Assembly: GCA_020726025.1 (NCBI GenBank)
Contig: DYTH01000010.1
Location: 1-32,683 of the forward strand
From: Syntrophus aciditrophicus
Lineage (GTDB): Bacteria > Desulfobacterota > Syntrophia > Syntrophales > UBA5619
Length of the DNA: 32,683 nucleotides
Reading direction: 5' to 3'
The notes beneath the pieces are model-generated. The model saw only the letters and a list, made by a program, of their open reading frames with translations, ran no database searches and was not told the origin of the DNA. Shown piece by piece: positions 7,725 to 15,571 of the stretch (position 1 is the stretch's first letter; every line of letters begins with the position of its first letter). The translations under genes were made by a program, and so were the position numbers.

Positions 7725-8338
7725 ACATACTGGCCGTAGGCGCCCATCCTGACGATATAGAGGCCGGCTGCGCCGGCACGCTTGCCAAATATGCCCGGGC
7801 AGGGCATGACATCTTCCTGATGGTCATGACGGAGGGAGACAGAGGGGGAAAGGCAGAAACGAGACGCGCCGAGCAGCAGGCCGCGGCCTCGATCATTGGG
7901 GTGCGGGAGATTATCTGGGGAGGTTACCGGGATACCCGGCTTACCCCCGGCATTAACCGGATGATCCAGACGATCGAAGCCGGGATCAGCAAGATTGCGC
8001 CGGATTTCATCTTTGTCCATTACGGGGACGACACCCATCAGGATCACCGTTCCCTCGCGAGGGCAACGATTTCCGCCACCAGGTACGTAAAGAACGTCCT
8101 TTTCTACGAAGGGCCGACCACGCAGAACTTTTCCCCGACCGTCTTTGTCGATATCTTCGAAACCTTTGACGTGAAGTTAAAAATGCTCATCGCCCACTCT
8201 TCTCAAGTGCAGAAAACAAATATCGAGCATGTAACCATTGCCGACATGGTCCACTCGACGGCCGTTTTTCGCGGCATACAGGGGCGGGTGCGGCTGGCCG
8301 AGGGGTTTGTCCCGCTGCGGTTGTTTATCAATATATGA
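7721..8338 (+). CDS. PIG-L/LmbE-type deacetylase
   Basis: A 205-residue zinc-dependent deacetylase of the PIG-L family. The signature AHPDD is at residues 8-12 (His9, Asp12 as expected metal/catalytic residues), and a second metal motif appears as DDTHQDH in the middle. Family members remove N-acetyl groups from GlcNAc-containing lipids or glycan precursors. In this cluster a lipid-linked or nucleotide-linked acetamido sugar is a plausible substrate, by inference from the WecA-like and aminotransferase genes nearby. The start is preceded by GAGGTGA and overlaps the WbqC stop; the stop overlaps the aminotransferase start. Confidence 0.9.
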   Translation: MNILAVGAHPDDIEAGCAGTLAKYARAGHDIFLMVMTEGDRGGKAETRRAEQQAAASIIGVREIIWGGYRDTRLTPGINRMIQTIEAGISKIAPDFIFVHYGDDTHQDHRSLARATISATRYVKNVLFYEGPTTQNFSPTVFVDIFETFDVKLKMLIAHSSQVQKTNIEHVTIADMVHSTAVFRGIQGRVRLAEGFVPLRLFINI

Positions 8339-9435
8339 AAACTGTTTCCCATTCACGCCCGTCGATCGACGAAAATGAAATCGCTGCGGTTTCCGCTGTT
8401 TTGCGCTCCGGACAGATAGCCCAGGGGGTGCAGGTGGCGGCCTTCGAGAGGGCGCTGGCGGGACTTGTCGGCGTGCGTGGAGGCGTTGCGGTCAGTTCCG
8501 GGGTTGCGGCGCTCCATCTGAGCCTCCTCGCCCTTGGCGTGCAGGAAGGCGACGAGGTTGTGATGCCGGCTTTTGTCTGCACGGCGCTTCTGCATGCCGT
8601 TCGCTTTGTCCGCGCCGTGCCGGTTTTTGCCGATATCAGCCGCGAGACCTTCACGATCGATTACCGTGATGTAAAGAGGCGCCTGACGAAAAAAACAAGG
8701 GCAATGATCGTTCCGCACATGTTTGGACTTCCCGCCGATATGCGCGAGCTTGTCGCCTTTGGCGTGCCGGTGATCGAGGATTGCGCGCAGGCGCTGGGGA
8801 GCGCCTATGAAGGGAAACAGGCAGGCAGTCTCGGGGCGCTTTCCGTGTTTTCATTTTACGCGACCAAGGTGATCTGTACCGGCGAGGGGGGCATGGTCGC
8901 AAGTAACGACAGAGAATTACTGTCCAGAATTGAAGACTTGCGCGATTATGATGAAAAGGAGGACACAGGGCTGCACTTCAACTGCAAGCTGACGGAGATG
9001 CAGGCGGCGATGGGGCTTGTCCAGTTGAAAAAGCTGCCCGAATTTATCGCCCGCCGCAGGGAAATAGCGGGAAAATATGAGGACGCCCTTCAAAAATATC
9101 AGGTTATACTTCCCTCTTGTCCAGAGAATCGCGAGCATATCTATTTTCGCTATCCGATCAGGACAAAGAGCGCGCGAAAGCTGATTGAAGCCGGTCTGAC
9201 CGGTCGTATCGCCTATCGGCGGCCTGTTTTCAAACCCCTCCACCAGTATACGGCCCTCCACCAGCATACTGCCCTCCACCAGCATACTGGTGGTTACTCG
9301 CTGCCCGAAACAGACGCGGCGTTTGAAGAAACGGTTTCGATTCCCCTCTACCCGGCGCTCGCCAACGGGGAAGTTGAACAAGTCTTGCAGGACCTGACGT
9401 CGGCGCTGGAAGTGCAACGGGGAATCATTTTATGA
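8335..9435 (+). CDS. DegT/DnrJ/EryC1/StrS-family aminotransferase
   Basis: A 366-residue PLP-dependent sugar aminotransferase. The cofactor lysine is Lys178, in FYATKVICTGEGG, and Asp149 in EDCAQA should contact the pyridine nitrogen. The family converts nucleotide-linked keto sugars to amino sugars, usually with glutamate as donor. Residues about 302-319 contain three near-identical LHQ(Y/H)TA units from an 18-bp tandem repeat, in the usually short stretch after KPL near the C-terminal domain. The ATG overlaps the previous stop and lacks its own ribosome site, so coupling is likely. The product probably feeds the glycan made by this cluster. Confidence 0.9.
   Translation: MKTVSHSRPSIDENEIAAVSAVLRSGQIAQGVQVAAFERALAGLVGVRGGVAVSSGVAALHLSLLALGVQEGDEVVMPAFVCTALLHAVRFVRAVPVFADISRETFTIDYRDVKRRLTKKTRAMIVPHMFGLPADMRELVAFGVPVIEDCAQALGSAYEGKQAGSLGALSVFSFYATKVICTGEGGMVASNDRELLSRIEDLRDYDEKEDTGLHFNCKLTEMQAAMGLVQLKKLPEFIARRREIAGKYEDALQKYQVILPSCPENREHIYFRYPIRTKSARKLIEAGLTGRIAYRRPVFKPLHQYTALHQHTALHQHTGGYSLPETDAAFEETVSIPLYPALANGEVEQVLQDLTSALEVQRGIIL
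9238..9291 (+). repeat. Three 18-bp tandem repeats within the aminotransferase gene
   Basis: Units at 9238-9255, 9256-9273 and 9274-9291 share ctccaccagYatac. Eighteen base pairs is six codons, so copy-number change stays in frame. The last unit also forms the palindrome CCACCAG-cata-CTGGTGG. Confidence 0.9.
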
Positions 9436-10592
9436 GTGCATTCAATAACAAAGAATTCCAGCATAATCGTTTTCTGCGTGTGTATCTGACGGCGGCGGCG
9501 ATCGTTTTTATTGCGTTATGGATTTTTCCGGTTCGTCGCCTGTTTTTTGAAAGCGGCGTCCGCTGGTTCTACATCCTGCTTTTTGCCTCCTCCTCGTCCG
9601 CCCTTTTAACGCCGCTTATGATTGCCATTGCCAAAAGGGCGGGCATTGTTGACAATCCCGGCGGTCGAAAGATACACGCCACGGCAACCCCTCTTCTGGG
9701 CGGCGTGGCGATCGTTGTCTCGTTCATTGCGGCCCTGATGTCGAACATGATCCTTGACCGCGCTGAAATAGCGATTATGGCATGCGGTTTTGTCGTCGCC
9801 TTGATAAGTCTCGCGGACGACTGGAAAAATATCCGCGCCTCGTACAAGCTGGCCGTACAGGTTATTGCTGCCGTAGTTCTTGTCATCTTCGGTGTTTCGC
9901 TGGATATTTTCCCGATTCATACGCTCTGGGGCTCTTTTCTGAACGGCGCCGTGTCCGTGCTGTGGGTAGTCGGGTTGACCAACGCGATGAATTTCATTGA
10001 CGGGATGGACGGTCTGGCGACGGGCGTATGCATGGTGATTGCGGGATTTCTGGCGATCGCGGCCTACCAGACCAGTCAGCCGTTCATGGGATGGATCGCG
10101 ATGGGGATGCTGGGGAGCTGCCTCGGTTTTCTGCCGTTCAATTTTGGTTTGAAAAGACCCGCCACCATCTTTCTGGGAGACGCGGGCAGCGCCTTCATGG
10201 GATTTGTGCTTGCAGCGCTGGCTATCAAGGCCGACTGGGCGGACAACAACCCGATCGTTTCTTTCGTCACGCCGATTTTGATCTTCTGGGTTCTGATCTA
10301 CGACATGGCCTACATAACAGTGGAGCGAATCGTCACCGGAAAGGTCAAAAATTTCCGTGAATGGATAGACTACGTCGGCACCGACCACATACACCACAGA
10401 ATTTTCGCCATTTTGCAGGATAAACGCAGAACGGTATTTTTTATCCTCTTTTTGAGCGTTACCCTTGGCATAAACGCTCTCATCCTGAGGAACGCCCGCA
10501 CGATAGACGGCATCCTGACCGTGGTGCAGGCATTCTTCATCACCGTCATTGTCTCGATTCTTGAGTATTTCGGGAAAAAAACAAAAAAATGA
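9432..10592 (+). CDS. WecA/MraY-like polyprenyl-phosphate sugar-1-phosphate transferase
   Basis: A 386-residue polytopic membrane protein of the GT4 MraY/WecA superfamily (UDP-sugar:undecaprenyl-phosphate transferase). Diagnostic cytoplasmic motifs are NFIDGMDG at residues 187-194 (Asp190, Asp193), LGDAGS, and DHIHHRI near the C-terminal third, the last typical of WecA-like rather than MraY enzymes. About ten hydrophobic segments are visible. It should start glycan assembly by loading a sugar phosphate, perhaps GlcNAc, on the lipid carrier. It is the last gene of the ATGA-coupled chain; the start overlaps the aminotransferase stop, with a GGGGA upstream. Only 7 bp separate it from the convergent next gene. 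Confidence 0.92.
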   Translation: MSAFNNKEFQHNRFLRVYLTAAAIVFIALWIFPVRRLFFESGVRWFYILLFASSSSALLTPLMIAIAKRAGIVDNPGGRKIHATATPLLGGVAIVVSFIAALMSNMILDRAEIAIMACGFVVALISLADDWKNIRASYKLAVQVIAAVVLVIFGVSLDIFPIHTLWGSFLNGAVSVLWVVGLTNAMNFIDGMDGLATGVCMVIAGFLAIAAYQTSQPFMGWIAMGMLGSCLGFLPFNFGLKRPATIFLGDAGSAFMGFVLAALAIKADWADNNPIVSFVTPILIFWVLIYDMAYITVERIVTGKVKNFREWIDYVGTDHIHHRIFAILQDKRRTVFFILFLSVTLGINALILRNARTIDGILTVVQAFFITVIVSILEYFGKKTKK

Positions 10593-10599
10593 CGGTAAC

Positions 10600-10896
10600 T
10601 TACAACTTTTCCTCAACCGACCTGATTTTCCCCTCCAGCCTGTTTTTGGCCCCCGCCCGGTAGTCCATCTGGAGCGTCATGTAGATGCGCTCCGAATCGC
10701 CTTTGAGTTCCTGAAAGCATTTTTCGACCACCCCCATCACCTCTGCCCAGGCGCTGCCCTCGATGGCGGTGCTCATCGGCCCCAGCTTGTACGGAAGCCC
10801 GCTTTCCTGGATAATGCGAATGGATTTGGCGACATAGGGGCTGACGCTTGTTCCCTTGTCGGTTGGAAAAATAGAAAAGTGAATCAGAACGCTCAT
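10600..10896 (-). CDS. MTH1187-family thiamine-binding protein
   Basis: A 98-residue protein of the MTH1187/YkoF-like (former DUF77) family. Visible features are the opening MSVLIHFSIFP, GTSVSPYVAKS and the YKLGPMSTAIEG stretch, which match the family core. Members form small ferredoxin-like folds; some bind thiamine, though the cellular role is not firm. Start 10896 is chosen over 10926 because GGGAG lies 7 bases upstream and the family begins here. It may be the last gene of the ccdA-tlpA transcription unit, 108 bp downstream of tlpA. No riboswitch was recognised upstream. Confidence 0.85.
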   Translation of the reverse strand: MSVLIHFSIFPTDKGTSVSPYVAKSIRIIQESGLPYKLGPMSTAIEGSAWAEVMGVVEKCFQELKGDSERIYMTLQMDYRAGAKNRLEGKIRSVEEKL

Positions 10897-10950
10897 TTTG
10901 ACTCCCGGATTTGTTAAATGTGCCACGCTGTTTTGTACGCCATCCTGTTT

Positions 10951-10985
10951 CCCCGCCCCCTGCGTGATGGGGTCAATGGGCGGGG
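10951..10985. other. GC-rich hairpin between tlpA-like and thiamine-binding genes
   Basis: Arms CCCCGCCC (10951-10958) and GGGCGGGG (10978-10985) pair perfectly around a 19-base loop. No U-run follows on the minus strand, so it is not a standard intrinsic terminator. It may separate expression of the two genes. Confidence 0.35.
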
Positions 10986-11004
10986 GGGATGTGCCGAGGG
11001 GTTG

Positions 11005-11517
11005 CTATGGCTTTTTTTTCAAAATCGCATTGAGGATCGGCTCAATCTCCTGACACTGATGGCAGAGAATGTAGCCCTTCTGGTCAACAAGCACCAGCGA
11101 AGGAACGCCCCTGATCTCGTAAATCCCGCTCACGATTCCTGTTTCGTCGAGCAGCACCCGGTAGGGAAGTCCATAGCGTGTGGAAAATTTGGACATTTTC
11201 ACCTGCGACTCCTGAACCCCGACATTGACGATTTCCAGCCCCCTCGCTGCGTATGCTGAGTAGAGTTGTTTGAAATAGGGGATTTCGCTTTTACAGGAAG
11301 AGCACCAGGTGGTGCTGAAGATGATCATGACCGGCTTCTTGCCTTTATAGTCGCTCAAACGAAACGTTTTTCCGTTTAAATCCTTCAGGATGAAATCAGG
11401 CGCCTTGACGGCGCTGATTGGAGTCTTGCTCGACAGAACGTCCGTCGCAAGCAGAAAAAGCGAGAGGATCAAAGCTATCGCGGCAAAGGCCGCCTTTTTG
11501 CGGTTCAACATAAACAT
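11005..11517 (-). CDS. TlpA-like thiol-disulfide oxidoreductase
   Basis: A 170-residue exported thioredoxin-fold protein. An N-terminal hydrophobic helix (about residues 9-25) should act as signal or anchor. The redox motif is WCSSC (Cys72, Cys75), with the cis-proline loop GVPS (Pro139). A second pair, CHQC (Cys152, Cys155), lies close to the C terminus and is unusual. The upstream CcdA-like transporter probably supplies electrons from cytoplasmic thioredoxin to this protein, for cytochrome c maturation or general periplasmic disulfide reduction. AAGGAG precedes two candidate starts, 11517 and 11511. A family B element sits between the two genes. Confidence 0.88.
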   Translation of the reverse strand: MFMLNRKKAAFAAIALILSLFLLATDVLSSKTPISAVKAPDFILKDLNGKTFRLSDYKGKKPVMIIFSTTWCSSCKSEIPYFKQLYSAYAARGLEIVNVGVQESQVKMSKFSTRYGLPYRVLLDETGIVSGIYEIRGVPSLVLVDQKGYILCHQCQEIEPILNAILKKKP

Positions 11518-11538
11518 TTTTCTCCTTTTTACAAGTAT

Positions 11539-11659
11539 GAGCCAATTGCAAAACTAAACTAATCCGTCGCCCCGGCGAAAGCCGGGGCCCAGAAGATCTT
11601 GAAAATACTGGATACCGTCTTTCGACGGTATGACGCACAGGGACTTTTGCAATTGGCTC
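11539..11659. mobile_element. Family B miniature inverted-repeat element (copy B1)
   Basis: A 121-bp element bounded by perfect inverted repeats GAGCCAATTGCAAAA and TTTTGCAATTGGCTC. It is flanked on both sides by gtat, a probable 4-bp target duplication. The interior has two hairpins: CCCCGGC/GCCGGGG and ATACCGTC/GACGGTAT. No coding capacity. It lies between the ccdA-like stop and the tlpA-like start and would be transcribed with them. Confidence 0.88.
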
Positions 11660-11669
11660 GTATGTATCA

Positions 11670-12386
11670 TTAAAGCCAGAGCATACCGACATTTACCAGA
11701 AAATATTCGCCCGTGGCAAGCAGAATCCACCCGAAGGCCTTGCTGATCCGGACCATCCAGGCGCCTGACCTGGGGATCGCCGACAGCAGGCCCGCGAAGG
11801 TGCCGACCAGAATCAGCAGGGTACCCATGCCGAGCGCGAAGACGAACATCAAGCCGGCGGCGAGAGGTACATTCTGTCGGGTTGCCGCGTAGCCGAGAAC
11901 GACGGCCAGGGCCGGCGCCGTGCAGGGGCCCATGACCATTCCCGATGCCGCCCCCACTAAAAAACTGCCGACGATGTCCTTTGATTTCGATCCGCTTTGC
12001 TTTCTTGAGATGAAATCCGGCGTTCTGATCGAAAACGAAAAGACGCCGAGCATGGATAACCCCATGAGAATGCAGACATTGCCAATGACGAGGTATGTCC
12101 ATGGGTTTGTCTGAATCTGTCCGAACAGTTTGCCGGAAAGTGCGGCAATGGCGCCAAGCGCCGTGTAGGTGACGGCCATCCCGACTACGTAGATGATGGA
12201 CAGGACGAATCCCCGTGACTTTGACCCGGCCCCGCGGGCGCCGATGCAGGCAAGGGTGATCGGGACCACCGGGTATATGCAGGGGGTGAAGCTTACCAGC
12301 ACCCCGGCTAAGTAAACAGCCAGAAACGAGAGGCCAAGAGACCCCTGTAAATATCCCGCAAGACCGTTAATGAAATTTTCTACCAT
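11670..12386 (-). CDS. ccdA: CcdA/DsbD-type transmembrane electron transporter
   Basis: A 238-residue protein with six predicted transmembrane helices and the two cysteines of the family: SFTPCIYPVVP in the first helix and MGPCTAPALA in the fourth. It carries reducing equivalents from cytoplasmic thioredoxin across the membrane. Length matches stand-alone CcdA, without DsbD periplasmic domains. AGAGGA lies about 6 bases before the ATG. It is the first gene of the unit with the TlpA-like partner, now separated by a 121-bp repeat element. A family A element ends 128 bp upstream of the start, in or near the promoter region. Confidence 0.9.
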   Translation of the reverse strand: MVENFINGLAGYLQGSLGLSFLAVYLAGVLVSFTPCIYPVVPITLACIGARGAGSKSRGFVLSIIYVVGMAVTYTALGAIAALSGKLFGQIQTNPWTYLVIGNVCILMGLSMLGVFSFSIRTPDFISRKQSGSKSKDIVGSFLVGAASGMVMGPCTAPALAVVLGYAATRQNVPLAAGLMFVFALGMGTLLILVGTFAGLLSAIPRSGAWMVRISKAFGWILLATGEYFLVNVGMLWL

Positions 12387-12513
12387 GGTTTCCTCTTTGC
12401 ACCCTCATCGGAATTCCGGCGCGCTTATCCCGCAGATGTCTGCATTGACCCGTTATGCTCGCCCACTCGGGCCTGTCCATTTTATAACACCGGCAAACGG
12501 CAGAATCATGTTT

Positions 12514-12645
12514 GATGGTCTCGTCAAAAGTCGATTTTGTCCCCTTTTGTCATTCCGTGCTTGACACGGAATCCAGTGAATTTAGTCACTTATGGATTCC
12601 GGCTTTCGCCGGAATGACGGTTTTTGGACTTTTGACGAGTTCATC
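12514..12645. mobile_element. Family A miniature inverted-repeat element (copy A3)
   Basis: A complete 132-bp copy, flanked by the 6-bp direct repeat atgttt (12508-12513 and 12646-12651). Ends are GATGGTCTCGTCAAAAGTC and, on the minus strand, GATGAACTCGTCAAAAGTC. The GA/GT difference between ends is swapped relative to copy A2. The core is closely similar to A2. It is intergenic, between ccdA and the small His-rich gene. Confidence 0.9.
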
Positions 12646-12739
12646 ATGTTTGTGTCACTCACAACGGCATAGCCAGTTGGCCGCTGATCCACCCGGTATT
12701 TCACGCGCTAAAGACGTAACGCTAACGTTTTCAATTAGT

Positions 12740-12946
12740 TTAGTGATGATGGGCGCGCAGCGCTACAAGGCAATCCACGGATTCACGCAGCTTTTGAGCG
12801 GCGCTTTTCAACGTGTCTGCGATGTCTTTTCCGTCTTCAAGGTCCTTGATTTTCTCCGCCCATGCCTCATAATCGGCGGCGTGTTCCTGCTCGTGTTCGA
12901 TCCAGTGTTCGATAAGATGCTGCACCTTCTCTAAATCATTCATCAT
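12740..12946 (-). CDS. Small His-rich helical protein, function unknown
   Basis: A 68-residue acidic, probably all-helical protein. Histidines fall at positions 10, 14, 18 and 22, every fourth residue, so they would line one helix face; Trp, Glu and Tyr surround them. The chain ends in HHH, with a cysteine nine residues before. Similar small proteins are, to my recollection, common in anaerobes (DUF8180-like), without known function. Metal binding is an inference from the histidine spacing. AAAGG precedes two adjacent ATG codons; the second, at 12943, has better spacing. It is monocistronic here. Confidence 0.72.
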   Translation of the reverse strand: MMNDLEKVQHLIEHWIEHEQEHAADYEAWAEKIKDLEDGKDIADTLKSAAQKLRESVDCLVALRAHHH

Positions 12947-13042
12947 TCATCCTTTCCGTCTTTCAGGGAACTTATCTCGTTCACGCTGATTTGTCAAGGT
13001 TCCGCGCAAGACAAAAGCGTGCAATGCAGCGATATAAAAAAC

Positions 13043-13071
13043 TTGACAGAGGCACGGCCATTCAATATACG
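13043..13071 (+). promoter_or_regulatory. Candidate sigma-70 promoter for the fusion-enzyme operon
   Basis: TTGACA at 13043-13048, a 17-base spacer, then TATACG at 13066-13071. It points to the gene starting at 13187. A 13-base palindrome TCACA-aag-TGTGA at 13145-13157, between promoter and start, could be an operator. Confidence 0.55.
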
Positions 13072-13186
13072 CACCATCAGCCATTTTCACAAAACGTTCC
13101 ACGCCCCGCACAGACGACGCGAAGGGTCGGCATGGCCCCCGGCATCACAAAGTGTGAGGCCGCTATAAAATAACGGGAGGAATTTC

Positions 13187-15166
13187 ATGGAGATCAAGAC
13201 AGTGGTAGTTCTCGGGGCCGGGGCTATGGGGCACGGCATTGCGCAGGTATCGGCGATGGCCGGCTACACGGTTATCCTGCGCGACATCAATGATGAGTTT
13301 GTGCAGAGGGGTTATTCCAGGATCAAGGAAGACCTGGAGCGGCGGGTAAAGAAAGGCCGGATGTCGGAAGAGGAAAAAAACGCGATCATGGGCAGGATCA
13401 CCCCGATTGTCGATATGCAGGAGGCTGTGAAAGACGCCGATGTCATCGTGGAGGCCGTGCCTGAGATCATGAAGCTCAAACACGAGGTGTTTGGCGAGGT
13501 GGTCAAATTTTGCCCCAAACATACGGTGTTTGCGACGAATACATCTTCTTTAAGTATTACGGATATTTCCAGCGTGCTTGACGAACCCGGCAGGATGGTG
13601 GGGCTCCATTTCTTCAATCCGGTTCCAGTCATGAAACTTGTCGAAATCATCTACGGAAACAAAACCGACGAAAAATCGGTGCAGGTCATCGAGGCCTTCG
13701 TGCAAAAGATCGGGAAAACAGCGATTTATGTAAGAAAGGATGTCCCCGGTTTCGTCGTCAACCGGATTTTCGTCCCGTTTGCCAACGAGGCGGCCTGGGT
13801 TCTGCACTACGGCGAGGTTGCCGCTCCCCATGAGATCGACGCCTCCGTGAAATACAGGCTGGGGCTGCCGATGGGCATGCTGGAGCTGCTGGACACGCTG
13901 GGCAACGGCGCAATCGACGTCCAGTACCACGTCAGCAAATACTTCGAGGAGACGATCGGCGCCTCGTGGGGGCCGCCGACCAATCTGGCCGAGCTTTTCA
14001 AGGCCAGCCAGTTGGGGAAAAAGAGCAAAAAAGGATTCTACGACTGGTCCGACCCGGCGAAAAAGCTCGAACTTTCACTGAAGGCCGGGCGGGGGATCGA
14101 TCCGCTCCGCGTGATTGTGATTGCGATCAATGAGGCGGCCAACCTGCTGGTTGACCAGGTGGCGACCCGTGAGGACATCGACACAGGCGTACTTCTGGGA
14201 CTGGGCTTTCCCAGGGGGATCCTGCGGATGGCCGATGATATCGGCATTGACGTCATCGTGAACGAACTCGACAGACTCTACGAAAAATACCACGAAGACC
14301 GGTACAAGGCATCGCCGCTTCTGGTCGGGATGGCCAAAGAGGAAAAAACCGGAAGAAGGGCGGGGCAGGGATTCTACGCCGCCCGCGAATTTGAAAACAT
14401 CCGGTTTTCGGTCAACGATAAGCATGTGGCGATTCTTACCCTGAACCGCCCGCAGCGGGCAAACGCGCTGAACAACGCGTTTCTCGACGAGATCAACCAC
14501 GTCCTCGATGCCGTCGAGCGCGATCCCGACGTACGGTGTCTCGTCATTACCGGTGCAGGAAAAAATTTCAGCGCCGGCGCCGACATGAACGGTTTTGCCT
14601 CGGGACGTTCCGATGATCTGCTGCAGATATGCACCCTGGGGCATGACGTCTTCACCCGGTTTGAAACCTTCCCCAAGCCGGTGATCGCGGCAATCAACGG
14701 GCCGGCAATGGGCGGCGGGTTTGAGCTGGCCCTGGCCTGCGATATCCGGATCATGAGCAGCAAGGCCTTTGCCCAGCTCCCGGAGGTTAATCTGGGCCTT
14801 TTCCCCGGCTGGGGCGGCACCCAGAGACTTCCCCGCCTGATCGGCATGGGGAAGGCGAAGCAGATTGTCCTGCTTGCGGAAAAAATCGACGCGCAGAAGG
14901 CGCTGGAGTACGGGCTTGTCAATTTTGTGGCCGAGCCCGCCGATTTTGACGCCCTGGTCCAGCAGATCGCGGAGAAGCTTGCAAAGGCCAGTCCTCTGGG
15001 GTTGAAGATGGCAAAGACGGTGATGCATTACGGCGCGCAGGCCGACCAGCGCACAGGGCTTTACCTCGAGGGGACGGCTGCCGGCGGCGTCTGCACGACG
15101 GATGACATCAGCGAAGGGATAACCGCCTTCATGAACCGCCGCGAGGCCGTTTACAAGGGAAGATAA
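13187..15166 (+). CDS. 3-hydroxyacyl-CoA dehydrogenase / enoyl-CoA hydratase fusion
   Basis: A 659-residue two-enzyme fusion. The N-terminal dehydrogenase has the NAD loop GAGAMGHG (residues 10-17), acidic Asp33, and catalytic His141 and Glu153 in GLHFFNPVPVMKLVE. Two C-terminal-type dehydrogenase domains follow, to about residue 395. From about 400 a crotonase domain carries NFSAGAD, and Glu513 and Glu533 match the two catalytic glutamates of enoyl-CoA hydratases, with the normal 20-residue spacing. Hydratase and dehydrogenase steps of beta-oxidation or crotonyl/3-hydroxybutyryl-CoA metabolism are expected. The order, dehydrogenase first, is opposite to FadB and resembles archaeal fusions. 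GGGAGG sits 6 bases upstream. Two small genes follow directly. Confidence 0.93.
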   Translation: MEIKTVVVLGAGAMGHGIAQVSAMAGYTVILRDINDEFVQRGYSRIKEDLERRVKKGRMSEEEKNAIMGRITPIVDMQEAVKDADVIVEAVPEIMKLKHEVFGEVVKFCPKHTVFATNTSSLSITDISSVLDEPGRMVGLHFFNPVPVMKLVEIIYGNKTDEKSVQVIEAFVQKIGKTAIYVRKDVPGFVVNRIFVPFANEAAWVLHYGEVAAPHEIDASVKYRLGLPMGMLELLDTLGNGAIDVQYHVSKYFEETIGASWGPPTNLAELFKASQLGKKSKKGFYDWSDPAKKLELSLKAGRGIDPLRVIVIAINEAANLLVDQVATREDIDTGVLLGLGFPRGILRMADDIGIDVIVNELDRLYEKYHEDRYKASPLLVGMAKEEKTGRRAGQGFYAAREFENIRFSVNDKHVAILTLNRPQRANALNNAFLDEINHVLDAVERDPDVRCLVITGAGKNFSAGADMNGFASGRSDDLLQICTLGHDVFTRFETFPKPVIAAINGPAMGGGFELALACDIRIMSSKAFAQLPEVNLGLFPGWGGTQRLPRLIGMGKAKQIVLLAEKIDAQKALEYGLVNFVAEPADFDALVQQIAEKLAKASPLGLKMAKTVMHYGAQADQRTGLYLEGTAAGGVCTTDDISEGITAFMNRREAVYKGR

Positions 15167-15172
15167 CGGCGT

Positions 15173-15571
15173 ATGGAATCGGCCGGTGTTCTGATTTACG
15201 GATATCACAGCGAGGATGCCCGGCGCATCCGGAGCTTTCTGGAGGAAGTTTCCGGGGCGCCCGTTTTCGTAACGGGCGCCTCCGGTCAGAACGAAACACG
15301 GATCATCGATATTCTGCAGAACACAACCGAAAGCCGTTTTGCCGACGAAGAGCCCAGGATCATGATGCTCCTCGGTTTTTCCGAGGAGCAGATCAACGCC
15401 ATTCTTGGCGGTTTCTCCGTCGGTCTGCAAGGCATTGACCGCCCCATTTTTTGCATGATGACCGCAAACAATCAAAACTGGCCCCTCAAACAACTGCTTG
15501 AGCATCTTGAGGAGGAACGCCGGTACTGGGCCAAAAAGACCCCGCCCGAAAATTCAGAGGGAGATGAATAG
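15173..15571 (+). CDS. DUF3783 domain protein
   Basis: A 132-residue soluble protein, recognised as DUF3783 by the LLGFSEEQINAIL segment followed by RPIFCMMTANNQNWPLKQLLEHLEEE. The family has no established function. It begins 6 bp after the fusion enzyme and its stop TAG is directly followed by the ATG of the next gene, so all three are very probably one transcript. The association with an acyl-CoA enzyme may be functional, but no catalytic motif is visible. Confidence 0.82.
   Translation: MESAGVLIYGYHSEDARRIRSFLEEVSGAPVFVTGASGQNETRIIDILQNTTESRFADEEPRIMMLLGFSEEQINAILGGFSVGLQGIDRPIFCMMTANNQNWPLKQLLEHLEEERRYWAKKTPPENSEGDE

Noticed and set aside
12512-12934. 140-codon plus-strand frame through copy A3
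   Set aside because: It begins in the mobile element and continues antisense to the small His-rich gene; kept only as evidence that the element has an open frame.
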